A stretch of 64,000 nt of DNA. Source: Amycolatopsis sp. NBC_00345. Its GTDB lineage: Bacteria > Actinomycetota > Actinomycetes > Mycobacteriales > Pseudonocardiaceae. Shown piece after piece: positions 1 to 8,574 of the stretch. The first letter of the stretch is position 1, and each line of letters starts with the position of its first letter. The position numbers and the translations under genes were made by a program. Location of the stretch: positions 434,001 to 498,000 of the forward strand of contig NZ_CP107995.1 of assembly GCF_036116635.1 (NCBI RefSeq), in the 5' to 3' direction. The notes beneath the pieces were generated by a model that was given only the letters and a program-made list of their open reading frames with translations, was not told the origin of the DNA and made no database searches.

Positions 1-1
1 G

Positions 2-373
2 CTCGCCACCGAGGAGTACCGCCAGACCATGACGGGCTCCGGCGGGATGCAGGAGGCGCTGGTCGGCGCGACGTCCTCGGACACCGTCCGCACCCGCATC
101 TACACCGGCAAGCCCGCGCGCCTGCTCAAGACGCGCTGGACGGAGGCCTGGGCCGCGCCGGACGCGCCCGAGCCGCTGCCGATGCCGTTGCAGAACCTGC
201 TCGTTTCCCCAGCGCACAACCGCATCCACGCCTCGGGCGACCCGGGGGTGGTGGCCATGCCGGTGGGGCAGATCGTCGGCCGGATGGACCGCGTCCGCCC
301 GGTGGCCGAGGTGATCGCCGAGCTGGTGGGCGGGTACGAGGAAGCGTTGGCACGGCTGGACAAGACGCGCTGA
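2..373 (+). CDS. Nitronate monooxygenase, C-terminal part (cut by window edge)
   Basis: This is the C-terminal 123 residues of a protein whose start lies left of the window. The segment MPVGQIVGRMDRVRPVAEVI near the end resembles the C-terminus of FMN-dependent nitronate monooxygenases (2-nitropropane dioxygenase family), which oxidise nitronates in the cytoplasm. The flavin-binding barrel and catalytic histidine would be in the missing part, so function rests only on this tail. The reading frame is open from base 2 to a TGA at 371-373. A long palindrome follows 4 bases later, and the next gene converges on it from the other strand. Another TIM-barrel flavoprotein of the same superfamily cannot be excluded. 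Confidence 0.65.
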   Translation, partial: LATEEYRQTMTGSGGMQEALVGATSSDTVRTRIYTGKPARLLKTRWTEAWAAPDAPEPLPMPLQNLLVSPAHNRIHASGDPGVVAMPVGQIVGRMDRVRPVAEVIAELVGGYEEALARLDKTR

Positions 374-377
374 AAGA

Positions 378-423
378 CTCGTGAGTGGCTATGACGGTTC
401 TAACCGTCATAGCCACTCACGAG
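378..423. terminator. Bidirectional terminator-like palindrome, GTGAGTG family, copy 1
   Basis: Two perfect 22-base arms (378-399 and 402-423) are separated by 2 bases. The arms begin CTCGTGAGTGGCTATGACGG. The palindrome fills the gap between two convergent stop codons at 373 and 428. Related copies lie at 12331-12378 and 23665-23710 in the same kind of position. Confidence 0.75.
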
Positions 424-427
424 GTTG

Positions 428-1261
428 CTAGATGGACGAAGCGGCCGAAGCGATCGCGCTCGCGAAGCTGCTCACCTCGGTGTACACGCCGGGCGCGTGC
501 GCACGGGCACAGCCGGTGCCCCAGCTCGTGATGCCGACCTGGACCCAGGCGTTGTTGTTGTCCCGGCGGAACATCGGGCCGCCGGAGTCGCCCTGGCAGG
601 TGTCGACGCCACCGGAGTCGACGTTGCCCGCGCAGATCTCGGCGTTGGCGATCAGGCCGGTGTAGTCGCCGCCCTGCGCCTTGCAGGTGGCGTCGCTGAC
701 GAACGGGACCTGGGCCTTGAGCAGGTACCGCTGCTGCGCCCCGCCCTCGGAGGCGGCGCCCCAGCCGGCGACGGTGAACGTGCCGCTGTTGTTGGCCGTG
801 CTCGACGAGACGGGCAGCGTCGCGATGCCGGTGACCGGGCTGGCCAGCTTGATCAGGGCCCAGTCGCCGCCGGTGGTGTCGTAGGTCGGGGACCGGTAGA
901 CGTAGGTGGACTTCACCTTCTTGGCGCTCGCGCTCTGCAGGTCGACCACGCCGAGCGTCGCGGTGATCGAGCTGTTCGAGCCGGTGCGGTCGACGCAGTG
1001 GGCGGCGGTGAGGACGATCTGCGACGTGTACAGCGCGCCGCCGCAGCCCATCGACAGCCGGACCATCCAGGGGAACTCACCTTGTGCGGCGCGGCTGCCG
1101 CCGATGACCTGCGTGCCGTCCGTCGACGGCGGCGGGGCGGCGACCGCGGCGGGGGTCGCCAGCCCGGCCAACGCGGTGGCGGCGGCGACGCCGATCGCGG
1201 CTTTTTTGAGCAGGGTGAACCATCTCTTGCTGGCCAAGGGATTCGTCCTTCCGGTGTCCAT
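428..1261 (-). CDS. Secreted trypsin-like serine protease (S1 family)
   Basis: This is a 277-residue secreted protease. The N-terminus has a basic stretch and a hydrophobic signal peptide ending near AAVAAP (about residue 42). A short propeptide leads to VIGG near residue 52, the usual activation site of the S1 fold. The catalytic triad is visible: His88 in LTAAHC, Asp133 in GGDWALIKL and Ser226 in GDSGGP. Asp220, six residues before the serine, matches chymotrypsin Asp189 and predicts cleavage after Lys or Arg. Cysteines flank the histidine and serine as expected for disulfides. The ATG at 1261 has no clear ribosome-binding site. A TTG at 1237 is preceded by GGAAGGAC at good spacing and may be the true start, giving a 269-residue protein with the signal peptide intact. 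Confidence 0.9.
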   Translation of the reverse strand: MDTGRTNPLASKRWFTLLKKAAIGVAAATALAGLATPAAVAAPPPSTDGTQVIGGSRAAQGEFPWMVRLSMGCGGALYTSQIVLTAAHCVDRTGSNSSITATLGVVDLQSASAKKVKSTYVYRSPTYDTTGGDWALIKLASPVTGIATLPVSSSTANNSGTFTVAGWGAASEGGAQQRYLLKAQVPFVSDATCKAQGGDYTGLIANAEICAGNVDSGGVDTCQGDSGGPMFRRDNNNAWVQVGITSWGTGCARAHAPGVYTEVSSFASAIASAASSI

Positions 1262-1626
1262 GGGTACTGATGTCCACAGTGGAACTACGGGGAAGCGGGA
1301 ACTTTCGGGGAAACGGGGAGTGCCCCTTCGACTACACCAGAGCCGGAACAACCGGACAACCAACTTTCTTCGGATCTTTCCGGCCCTGGCTCGGCGGACG
1401 GGCGAAACTTCCGTGACGGTGCGTCGGCGCGCACCGAAGAGGCCCGGGCCGCGGTGGCCGCGTGGCACGGCTCGATCGAGCGTTGGACCGGTCGTTACCT
1501 GGAACTGGCGGCTGTCCGGCGCCACCGGATGACGCGCGGCGCCGGTGTCATCCGATCAGGCGTCCGATCGGGCGGTTCCTGGGACGGCGGGCCACGGGCC
1601 GCCCGGCTCGCATAGGCTCGGGACTC
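1262..1626. promoter_or_regulatory. Divergent intergenic region with leaderless -10 for the GntR gene
   Basis: No gene is seen in this 365-base stretch between the divergent protease and GntR regulator. A TAGGCT at 1613-1618 lies 8 bases before the GTG at 1627, which suits a leaderless transcript for the regulator. The related half-sites CCGATCAGGCG and CCGATCGGGCG around 1548-1575 may bind a regulator, but this is only a guess. Confidence 0.4.
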
Positions 1627-2430
1627 GTGCCCACGTCATCGCTGCCTTCGCTGCCGCCGCCGTCACTGCCGCTGTCCCGCCTGTCCGCCGACGGCCCGGT
1701 GCGCGACGGCATTCCCGAGCACGGCCGCGTCCCGCGGTACTACGCCGTGAAGGTCGAGCTGCTCGCGGTGATCGCCGAGCTGGGGGAGGGCGCGGTGCTG
1801 CCCGCCGAGCGGGAGCTGTGTGAACGCTTCAGTGTTTCGCGCGCCACGGTGCGCCAAGCCGTCAGCGAGCTGGTCCTCGAAGGCCGGCTCAGCCGACGGC
1901 AGGGGAGCGGCACGTACGTCGCCCCGCCGAAGCTGGTGCAGCCGCTCGCGCTGGTCAGCTACACCGAGGGCCTGCGCCGTCAGGGCATCGCGCCGGGCCG
2001 CACGCTGATCTCGCTGGAGCGCCGGGCCGCGGGGGCCGGGCTGGGCGCCGACCTGCGGATCGACCCGGCTGACGAGGTCATCCACATCGAACGGGTGCTG
2101 CTCGCCGACACCGAGCGCGTCGGGCTGGAGTCGACCTACCTGCGGGCGTCCCGGTTCCCGACGCTGCTGGAGGTCTTCGACCCGGAGCAGTCGCTTTACG
2201 CCTTCCTGCGCGAGAACCTCGGCGTGGTGTTCGACGGCGCCGAGGAGCGGGTCGAGACGGTGCTGGCCACCCCGCGCGAGGCGCTGCTGATCGGCACCAA
2301 CCCGGCGCTGCCGATGCTGCTCATGCACCGCGTCTCGTGGGGCCCGGACGGCGAGCCGTTCGAACGCGTCCGCTCGCTCTTCCGCGGCGACCGGCTGAGC
2401 TTCATGACGCGCCTGGGCCGCATCGAGTAG
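1627..2430 (+). CDS. GntR/HutC-family transcriptional regulator
   Basis: This 267-residue protein has a winged helix-turn-helix (about residues 35-95; core LPAERELCERFSVSRATVRQ and RRQGSGTYV) followed by a UTRA ligand-binding domain (about 105-260). HutC-subfamily proteins are usually repressors released by a small-molecule ligand. It lies directly upstream of the DoxX gene and the aminophosphonate uptake and breakdown genes on the same strand, so the likely role is substrate-responsive control of that unit. The ligand is unknown; an aminophosphonate is inferred only from context. The GTG was chosen because TAGGCT lies 8 bases upstream and no ribosome-binding site is present. The N-terminal Pro/Ser-rich stretch of about 20 residues is unusual and could instead be untranslated. 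Confidence 0.88.
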   Translation: MPTSSLPSLPPPSLPLSRLSADGPVRDGIPEHGRVPRYYAVKVELLAVIAELGEGAVLPAERELCERFSVSRATVRQAVSELVLEGRLSRRQGSGTYVAPPKLVQPLALVSYTEGLRRQGIAPGRTLISLERRAAGAGLGADLRIDPADEVIHIERVLLADTERVGLESTYLRASRFPTLLEVFDPEQSLYAFLRENLGVVFDGAEERVETVLATPREALLIGTNPALPMLLMHRVSWGPDGEPFERVRSLFRGDRLSFMTRLGRIE

Positions 2431-2505
2431 CTGTCACGTTCGCGGCGCCCGCCCCGTCCCTCCGTTACCCGGCCGCCCGGCCGGCTCCAGGAGGGAGCAG
2501 AAACG

Positions 2506-2886
2506 ATGAATGCCGCACTCTGGACCGGGCAGATCTTCCTGGCCTTGGTCTTCGCGTTGTCGGGGTCGCTGAAGTCGACGATGTCGCGGCAGCGGATGCT
2601 GGAGACGGGTCAGACCGGCGCCGCCGCGTTCCCGCTGCCGGTGGTCCGGTTCGCCGCGGTCTGCGAGCTGATCGCCGTGCTCGGCCTGATCTTGCCGCAG
2701 CTCACCGGTGTGGCCCCGGCGCTGACCGGCTGGGCCGCGCTCGGCCTCGTCGTGGTGATGATCGGCGCGATGGCGAGCCACGGGCGGCTCGCGGTCGTGC
2801 AGCACAAGCCCGCGGAATGGCGCAACGCCGGCGTCAACGTGCTGCTGCTCGCGGTGTGCGTCTTCGTCGCGGTCGGCCGGCTGTGA
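2506..2886 (+). CDS. DoxX family membrane protein
   Basis: This 126-residue membrane protein has four predicted transmembrane helices (about residues 4-20, 46-64, 70-90 and 105-123). The early FALSGSLKS motif and the PLPVVRFAAVCELIAVLGLI segment are typical of the DoxX/SURF4-like family. Family members are small quinone- or redox-associated integral membrane proteins, often of unknown role. AGGAGGGAGC stands 7 bases before the ATG, a strong ribosome-binding site. It sits between the GntR gene and the FAD oxidase gene, but nothing links it mechanistically to phosphonate metabolism. It may simply be co-transcribed. Confidence 0.85.
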   Translation: MNAALWTGQIFLALVFALSGSLKSTMSRQRMLETGQTGAAAFPLPVVRFAAVCELIAVLGLILPQLTGVAPALTGWAALGLVVVMIGAMASHGRLAVVQHKPAEWRNAGVNVLLLAVCVFVAVGRL

Positions 2887-2982
2887 AGATAACAGAACGG
2901 TAACTCATCCGATCCAATATTCGGGGTCGGTTCACCTCGCGTTCGCTGGGGGGTCAGGCGGCGTTGGTGGCGGCCAGCGAGC

Positions 2983-4107
2983 GTGGCGGCCGTGCGAATC
3001 CTCATTGCAGGCGGCGGCGTGCTGGGCACCATGCACGCCTGGTCGGCCGTCGAACGTGGTCATGAAGTCGTCCAGCTGGAGCGGGAGGCCGAGGCGCGCG
3101 GCGCGTCCGTGCGGAACTTCGGCCTGGTGTGGGTCGGCGGGCGGGCGGCCGGCGCCGAGCTGGCCACGGCCGTGCGGGCCCGGCGGCTGTGGGAGCGGAT
3201 CGGCGAGCGGGTGCCGGACCTCGGCTTCCGGGCCAACGGCTCGCTCACGCTCGTGCGCACCGAGGCGGAGCTGGCCGTCGCGAAGGAGGCGGCGGCGAGC
3301 CCGGACGCCGCGCGCGGGTTCAAGCTGCTCGACGCCGCGGAGGCGCGCGAGCTGAACCCCGCGCTGCGCGGCGATTTCCTGGGCGCGCTGTGGTGCGACC
3401 GCGACGCCGCTGTCGAGCCGCGCACCGCGCAGCCCGCGCTTCGGGCCGCGCTGACGGCGACCGGCCGCTACACCTGGCGCCCCGGCCGTGAGGTCCGCGC
3501 GCTGACCTCCAACGGCGTCGTCGACGACCACGGCGAGCGGCACGAGGGCGACGTGGTGCTGTTCTGCACCGGCGCGTGGCTCGGCGGCCTGGTCCGCGAG
3601 GTGGCCGGCGAGCTGCCCGTCCGCCGCGTGCGGCTGCAGATGGCCCAGACCGAGCCGCTCGGCGAGCCGCTCACCACGAGCGTCGCCGACGCCGACAGCT
3701 TCCGCTACTACCCGGCCTACCGCGGCCCCGCCCTCGACGGGCTCGGCACCGGCCAGCCGCAGGGCGAGGTCGCCGCCGGCCACGCCATGCAGCTGCTCAT
3801 GGTGCAGCGGCTCGACGGCTCGCTGACGATCGGCGACACGCACGAGTACGCGCAGCCGTTCGGCTTCGACGTCACCGAAGACCCATACGACCACCTCGCC
3901 GAGGTGGCCGGCGCGCTGCTCGGCCGCCCGCTGCCGCGGATCCGGCGCCGCTGGGCCGGCGTGTACGCCCAGGCGACCGACGTGGGCGCGATCGTGCACC
4001 GGGAACGCTTGGCGGACAACGCTTTCCTCGTCACCGGCCCGGGCGGCCGGGGCATGACCTGCTCCCCGGCCATCGCCGAGGACACGGCCGTGGAGCTGGA
4101 CCTGTGA
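2983..4107 (+). CDS. FAD-dependent oxidoreductase of the phosphonate-cluster type (DAO fold)
   Basis: This 374-residue protein starts with the dinucleotide-binding motif RILIAGGGVLGTMHAWSAV and continues as a D-amino-acid-oxidase-like flavoprotein. The C-terminal GPGGRGMTCSPAIAED closes the FAD site. Proteins of this type recur next to phosphonatase-like hydrolases and aminoethylphosphonate transporters, where characterised relatives oxidise 2-aminoethylphosphonate or its N-alkyl derivatives to phosphonoacetaldehyde. Here the next gene overlaps by 4 bases and encodes such a hydrolase, supporting that role. There is no PhnW transaminase gene in the window. Start: GTG at 2983 or at 2992 (MRILIAGGG); neither has a strong ribosome-binding site. 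The 96-base gap upstream is locally AT-rich around 2912-2920 and may hold a promoter. Confidence 0.85.
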   Translation: MAAVRILIAGGGVLGTMHAWSAVERGHEVVQLEREAEARGASVRNFGLVWVGGRAAGAELATAVRARRLWERIGERVPDLGFRANGSLTLVRTEAELAVAKEAAASPDAARGFKLLDAAEARELNPALRGDFLGALWCDRDAAVEPRTAQPALRAALTATGRYTWRPGREVRALTSNGVVDDHGERHEGDVVLFCTGAWLGGLVREVAGELPVRRVRLQMAQTEPLGEPLTTSVADADSFRYYPAYRGPALDGLGTGQPQGEVAAGHAMQLLMVQRLDGSLTIGDTHEYAQPFGFDVTEDPYDHLAEVAGALLGRPLPRIRRRWAGVYAQATDVGAIVHRERLADNAFLVTGPGGRGMTCSPAIAEDTAVELDL

Positions 4108-4772
4108 CCCCCGAGCTGGTGGTGCTGGACATGGCCGGCACCACGGTGCTGGACGACGGCCTGGTCGTGCGCGCCTTCACCGAAGCGATCGGCTCCGCCG
4201 GAGTGTCCGAAGAGGACAAACGCTTCCCGGAGATGCTCGCCTACGTCGAGGAGACGATGGGCCAGTCGAAGATCACCGTCTTCCGCGCCCTGCTCGGCGA
4301 CGAGGCGGCCGCGCAGGAGGCGAACGCCGCGTTCGAGCGCGCGTACGCCCGGCTGGTGGCGGCGGGGGAGTGCGCCCCGGTCGAGGGCGCCGAGGACGTG
4401 ATCCGCGCGCTGCGCCGCGACGGCGTCAAGGTCGCCTTCGGCACCGGGTTCGCCCCGGCCACGCAGACGGCGATCCTCGACGCGCTGGGCTGGCGCGACC
4501 TCGCCGACCTCGCGCTCGCCCCGGGCGAAGGCGTCCGCGGCCGCCCGTTCCCCGACCTGGTGCTGGCCGCGGCGCTGCGGCTCGAAGTGTCCGACGTGCG
4601 GCGGATCGCCGTCGCCGGGGACACCCCGTCCGACGTCCGCTCCGGGCTCGCCGCCGGCGCGTCCGTGGTCGCGGGCGTGCTGACCGGCGCGGGCACCCGG
4701 GCCGGCCTCGAAGCCGCCGGCGCCACCCACGTCCTCGATTCCATCCGCGACCTCCCCTCTCTGCTGGACTGA
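4104..4772 (+). CDS. Phosphonatase-like HAD hydrolase
   Basis: This 222-residue haloacid dehalogenase-family enzyme has nucleophile Asp9 in LVVLDMAGTT, a helical cap, and the C-terminal acidic motif VAGDTPSDVRSG. In the cap, MGQSK places Lys56 where phosphonoacetaldehyde hydrolase (PhnX) has MGxxK, the lysine that forms a Schiff base with the aldehyde. The expected reaction is hydrolysis of the C-P bond of phosphonoacetaldehyde to acetaldehyde and phosphate, downstream of the preceding oxidase. The GTG overlaps the oxidase stop (GTGA), so the two are translationally coupled. PhnX itself is longer and differs around this motif, so a related phosphonate or phosphate substrate is possible. The MGxxK alignment was made by eye. 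Confidence 0.82.
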   Translation: MTPELVVLDMAGTTVLDDGLVVRAFTEAIGSAGVSEEDKRFPEMLAYVEETMGQSKITVFRALLGDEAAAQEANAAFERAYARLVAAGECAPVEGAEDVIRALRRDGVKVAFGTGFAPATQTAILDALGWRDLADLALAPGEGVRGRPFPDLVLAAALRLEVSDVRRIAVAGDTPSDVRSGLAAGASVVAGVLTGAGTRAGLEAAGATHVLDSIRDLPSLLD

Positions 4773-4785
4773 AGGAGCTATCCCC

Positions 4786-5823
4786 ATGAAGACCCCGAAG
4801 AGAGTGGCGTACGTCTTCGCCGCGGGACTGCTCGGCCTGCTCGCGGCCTGCGGCGGGACCGGCGGCGGCGCGGCCGCGGACGGCAAGACCGTCACCGTGT
4901 ACACAGTGGACGGTCTCGAAGACTGGTACACCGCCCGGTTCGCCGAATTCAAGCAGCAGACCGGGATCACTGTGCAGGCCGTCACCGCCGGCTCCGGCGA
5001 AGTGGCTTCGCGGGTGGAGAAGGAAAAGAGCAACACGAAGGCCGACGTGCTGGTCACGCTGCCGCCGTTCATCCAGCAGGTCGCGCAGCAGGGCCTGCTC
5101 GCCTCGTCCGCGCCGCAGGGCACCGAACAGGTGCCGGCCGCGGAGAAGGACCCGCAGGGCCGCTACTTCGCCATGATGAACAACTACATCAGCTTCATCT
5201 ACAACCCGCAGCAGGCCAAGCCCGCGCCGAAGACCTGGAACGACCTGCTCGACCCGAAGTACCGCGGCAAGCTGCAGTACTCCACGCCCGGCGAGGCCGG
5301 CGACGGCACCGCCGTGCTGCTCCAGCTCCAGCACGTGCTGGGCGACCAGGGCGCGCTGGACTACCTGGGCAAGCTGCAGGCGAACAATGTCGGGCCGTCC
5401 TCGTCCACCGGCAAGCTGCAGCCGAAGGTGGCGAAGGGCGAGCTGCTGGTGGCCAACGGCGACGTGCAGATGAACCTGGCCGAGATCGGCAAGAGCGGTG
5501 GCTTCGACGTCTTCTTCCCGGCGGACGCGCAGGGCAAGCGCTCGACCTTCGCGATCCCGTACGAGGCCGGGCTGGTCACGAACGCGCCGCACGCGGACAA
5601 CGCCAAGAAGCTGCTGGACTTCCTGTTCTCGCCGGCGACCCAGGCCAAGGCGGCCGACGCCTTCGGCATCCCGGCCCGCGCCGACGTCAAGTCCACCGGC
5701 GCGAACGCGGACCGGATCACGGCCGCGATGACCGGCGTCGACATCTGGCAGCCGGACTGGACCGCGGTGCTGGCCCGGCTCGACTCGGACCTGGCCGCCT
5801 ACAAGAAGGCCATCGGCCAGTGA
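4786..5823 (+). CDS. Aminoethylphosphonate-type ABC transporter substrate-binding lipoprotein
   Basis: This 345-residue exported lipoprotein has a signal peptide with lipobox LLAAC (Cys at about residue 22), followed by an iron/phosphonate-type solute-binding fold (KTVTVYTVDGLEDWYTARF near the start). It should capture the substrate outside the membrane for the three following genes. Binding proteins of this class are encoded with the PhnT/U/V-type ATPase and permeases for 2-aminoethylphosphonate. AAGGAGC lies 8 bases before the ATG. The gene is 13 bases after the hydrolase and overlaps the ATPase gene by 4 bases, so uptake and degradation form one operon. An Fe(III)- or thiamine-type ligand is possible by fold alone. 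Operon context favours a phosphonate. Confidence 0.84.
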   Translation: MKTPKRVAYVFAAGLLGLLAACGGTGGGAAADGKTVTVYTVDGLEDWYTARFAEFKQQTGITVQAVTAGSGEVASRVEKEKSNTKADVLVTLPPFIQQVAQQGLLASSAPQGTEQVPAAEKDPQGRYFAMMNNYISFIYNPQQAKPAPKTWNDLLDPKYRGKLQYSTPGEAGDGTAVLLQLQHVLGDQGALDYLGKLQANNVGPSSSTGKLQPKVAKGELLVANGDVQMNLAEIGKSGGFDVFFPADAQGKRSTFAIPYEAGLVTNAPHADNAKKLLDFLFSPATQAKAADAFGIPARADVKSTGANADRITAAMTGVDIWQPDWTAVLARLDSDLAAYKKAIGQ

Positions 5824-6890
5824 CCCCGGCGGTCGAGTTCCGCGGCGTCTCCGTCCACTTCGGAGCGACGCAAGCGCTTGCGCCCCTGGACCTCACCGTG
5901 GCCCGCGGGGAGACGCTGGCCCTGCTGGGCCCGTCGGGCTCGGGCAAGTCGACGGCCCTCAAGGCGCTGGCCGGGTTCGTCCGGCCGAGCGCCGGGCGGG
6001 TGCTGCTCGACGGCGAGGACGTCACCGACCTGCCGCCGCACCGGCGCGGGCTCGGGGTGGTGGTGCAGAGTTACGCGCTGTTCCCGCACCTGCGGGTGGA
6101 CGGCAACGTGGCGTTCGGGCTGAAGGCCCGCGGGCTCCCGCGGGCGGAGGTGGCCCGGCGGGTGGCCGAGGTGCTGGAGCTGGTGGGCATGGGCGCGTAC
6201 GCCCGGCGCTTCCCGCGTGAGCTGTCCGGCGGGCAGCAGCAGCGCGTGGCGCTCGCCCGGGCGCTGGCGATCCGGCCCGGCGTGCTCCTGCTGGACGAGC
6301 CACTGTCCGCTTTGGACGCCGCCCTGCGTGAGGAGATGATCGCCGAGCTGCTGCGGCTGCGGGCGGAACTGCCGGACACCACGATGATCCACGTGACCCA
6401 CGACCAGGCCGAGGCGCTCGCGCTGGCCGACCGGATCGCGGTGCTGCGGGACTCGCGGCTGGTCGAGCTGGGCCCGTGCGAGGAGCTTTACCGGCGCCCG
6501 GCAAGCGAGTTCACCGCGAGCTTCCTCGGCGGGGCCAACCTGGTCCCGGTCGAGCTGGTCCGGTTCGACGGCGGCCGCACCGCGGTCGTCCGCCTCGGCG
6601 GGCGCGAGCTGTCCGCCGAGGCCACCGGCGTGCTCGGCGAGGGCCAGTCCGTGGCGCTCGGCGTGCGGCCGCACCGCGTCGGCGTCGGCGCGCCGGGACC
6701 GGACGCGTGGCCCGCGCTGGTCCGCGGGGTGCAGTGGCGGGGCACGGGCTACCGGCTGGACCTGCACCTGCCCGCCGCGGACTGCGAGCTGCGCGCCGAG
6801 GTCCCGGACGGGCCCGGCCTGCCCGCCGTCGGCGACTCGGTGGGAGTGTCCATTCCGGACGGTTGCCCGCTGCTGGGTGTGGGCGCGTGA
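5820..6890 (+). CDS. ABC transporter ATP-binding protein (phosphonate importer)
   Basis: This 356-residue ATPase powers the importer. Walker A (GPSGSGKST) is near residue 40, the signature LSGGQQQR near 140 and Walker B (VLLLDEPLSALD) near 160, with the switch HVTHDQAEALALADR after it. The C-terminal 100 residues form a TOBE-like regulatory domain, as in the spermidine/iron/2-aminoethylphosphonate group. The GTG overlaps the binding-protein stop by 4 bases, and the permease gene overlaps its own stop likewise. It acts at the inner face of the membrane as a dimer with the two permeases that follow. Confidence 0.9.
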   Translation: MTPAVEFRGVSVHFGATQALAPLDLTVARGETLALLGPSGSGKSTALKALAGFVRPSAGRVLLDGEDVTDLPPHRRGLGVVVQSYALFPHLRVDGNVAFGLKARGLPRAEVARRVAEVLELVGMGAYARRFPRELSGGQQQRVALARALAIRPGVLLLDEPLSALDAALREEMIAELLRLRAELPDTTMIHVTHDQAEALALADRIAVLRDSRLVELGPCEELYRRPASEFTASFLGGANLVPVELVRFDGGRTAVVRLGGRELSAEATGVLGEGQSVALGVRPHRVGVGAPGPDAWPALVRGVQWRGTGYRLDLHLPAADCELRAEVPDGPGLPAVGDSVGVSIPDGCPLLGVGA

Positions 6891-7765
6891 CCGGTCTCCT
6901 GCTCGACGCCGTCGCCCCGGTGCGCGCCGGGCGCCGTCCACGGGTGCGGCGCGCCCGGTTGTGGTGGCTGCTCCCGCCGGTGGTCGTGCTGCTCGGCTTC
7001 TTCGGCTACCCGCTGGTGCTCGTCGCGCTGCAGTCGTTCACCTCGAAGTCCGGCGGGCTCACGTTTTCGGTGTGGGGCGACGTGCTGGGCTCGGCCGAGT
7101 TCCGGGACGCGGCCTGGCAGACCGTGCTGCTCGCGCTGGGCGCGACGGCCGGCTGCCTGCTGCTCGGCACGTTCCTGGCGCTGGCGGTCGCGTTCGTGCC
7201 GTTCCCCGGCGCGCGGGCGCTGGCGCGGCTGGTCGACACGCTGCCGGCGTTCCCGTCGTTCCTCATCGCGCTCGCGTTCACCTTCCTCTACGGCAGCGCG
7301 GGCGTGTTCGGCGCCGGGGGCTTCCTGTACTCGCCGTGGGGCGTGCTGCTGGCCGAGGTCACCTTCTACACGCCGTTCGTGATGCGCCCGGCGCTCGCGG
7401 CGTTCGGCCAGGTGCCCGCAGCGCAGCTGGAGGTCGCGGCGAGCCTCGGCGCGCGGCCGGGCCGGGTGCTGCGGCAGGTGGTGCTGCCGGAGGCGCTGCC
7501 GTCGCTCGCGTCCGGCGCCTGCCTGGTGCTGCTGCTGACCATGAACGAGTTCGGCATCGTGCTGTTCCTCGGTGCCAAGGGCGTCACGACCCTGCCGATG
7601 CTGGTGTACGGCAAGGCGATCGTGACGTTCGACTTCCCGGCCGCGTCCGTGGTCGCGATGGTGGACGTGGTGCTGTCGCTGGTGCTCTACGCGGGTTACC
7701 GCCGGGCTATGTCATCTGTGGGATCTGGGGGAGGAGGACGCCGTGCTGCTGTGGACCAGGCGTAG
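6887..7765 (+). CDS. ABC transporter permease 1 (phosphonate importer)
   Basis: This 292-residue integral membrane protein has about six transmembrane helices, the first at LWWLLPPVVVLLGFFGYPL. The EAA loop contacting the ATPase is EVAASLGARPGRVLRQVVLPEALPS-like, near residue 185. It pairs with the next permease to form the channel for the aminophosphonate. Both the start (GTGA overlap with the ATPase) and the end (23-base overlap with permease 2) indicate coupled translation. The cytoplasmic N-terminus is unusually Arg/Pro-rich. Confidence 0.88.
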   Translation: MTGLLLDAVAPVRAGRRPRVRRARLWWLLPPVVVLLGFFGYPLVLVALQSFTSKSGGLTFSVWGDVLGSAEFRDAAWQTVLLALGATAGCLLLGTFLALAVAFVPFPGARALARLVDTLPAFPSFLIALAFTFLYGSAGVFGAGGFLYSPWGVLLAEVTFYTPFVMRPALAAFGQVPAAQLEVAASLGARPGRVLRQVVLPEALPSLASGACLVLLLTMNEFGIVLFLGAKGVTTLPMLVYGKAIVTFDFPAASVVAMVDVVLSLVLYAGYRRAMSSVGSGGGGRRAAVDQA

Positions 7766-8540
7766 CCGGGTATTGCTGTGGCTGGTGGCCGGTGTGGTGT
7801 TCGCCGTCGTGGTGGCGGCGCCGCTGGTGATGATCGTGCTGGCGTCCTTCGCCGGGCACTGGACCGGCGTGCTGCCAGGTGGCTTCACCGCGGCGCATTA
7901 TGTCGACGCGCTGTCCGGCGACACCTTCGCGAGCCTTTCGGTGAGCGTGCAGACGGGGGTGATCGCCTCCGCCGCGGCCGTGCTGCTCGGCACCTGGGCG
8001 GCGCTCGCGGCCGACGGCGCGCCGTCGCGGGTGCGCCAGGTCGTCGGCACGCTGTTCCACCTGCCCATCGCCGTGCCGTCGGTGGTGCTGGGGCTGGCGC
8101 TGCTCGTGGCGTTCAGCCGGCCGCCGCTCGCGCTCAACGGCACGCGGTGGATCGTGATGGCCGCGCACCTGATGCTGTTGCTGCCCTTCGCCTACAGCAC
8201 GGTGTCGGCCGCGCTGGCCCGCGTGGACCCGTTGCTGGCGCAGGCCGCGGCGAGCCTCGGCGCACGGCCGGCGCGGGTGCTGCTGCGCGTCCGGATTCCG
8301 GTGCTGCTGCCCGCGATGTCCGCTTCGGCGAGCCTCGCGCTGGCGATGTCGATGGGGGAGCTGGGCGCCACGATGATGCTGTACCCACCGGATTGGCGGA
8401 CGCTCCCGGCCAGCGTCTTCGCGTTGACCGACCGTGGGCAGGTGTTCCTCGCGTCGGCGAGCACCGTCGTGTTGCTGGTGGTGACGCTGGCGGGAGTGGT
8501 GCTGCTGGGGCTCGTGCGCGGCCGTGGCGCGGCCCGTTGA
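7743..8540 (+). CDS. ABC transporter permease 2 (phosphonate importer)
   Basis: This 265-residue permease has six predicted transmembrane helices and an EAA-type loop (QAAASLGARPARVLLRVRIPV) near residue 165. It is the last gene of the aminophosphonate operon. The GTG at 7743 is preceded by GGAGGAGG, and the gene begins inside the end of permease 1. The two permeases share the AASLGARP loop, as expected for a heterodimer docking on one ATPase dimer. No transport-independent gene follows on the operon; the next gene has its own promoter. Confidence 0.88.
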   Translation: MLLWTRRSRVLLWLVAGVVFAVVVAAPLVMIVLASFAGHWTGVLPGGFTAAHYVDALSGDTFASLSVSVQTGVIASAAAVLLGTWAALAADGAPSRVRQVVGTLFHLPIAVPSVVLGLALLVAFSRPPLALNGTRWIVMAAHLMLLLPFAYSTVSAALARVDPLLAQAAASLGARPARVLLRVRIPVLLPAMSASASLALAMSMGELGATMMLYPPDWRTLPASVFALTDRGQVFLASASTVVLLVVTLAGVVLLGLVRGRGAAR

Positions 8541-8574
8541 GGGAGCCGCCGCGGAGATTCCGGGCCCTCTCGTG

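Noticed and set aside
2932..3999. Minus-strand open frame of 355 codons over the FAD oxidase gene
   Set aside because: Antisense to a gene with clear FAD motifs; no ribosome-binding site and biased composition.
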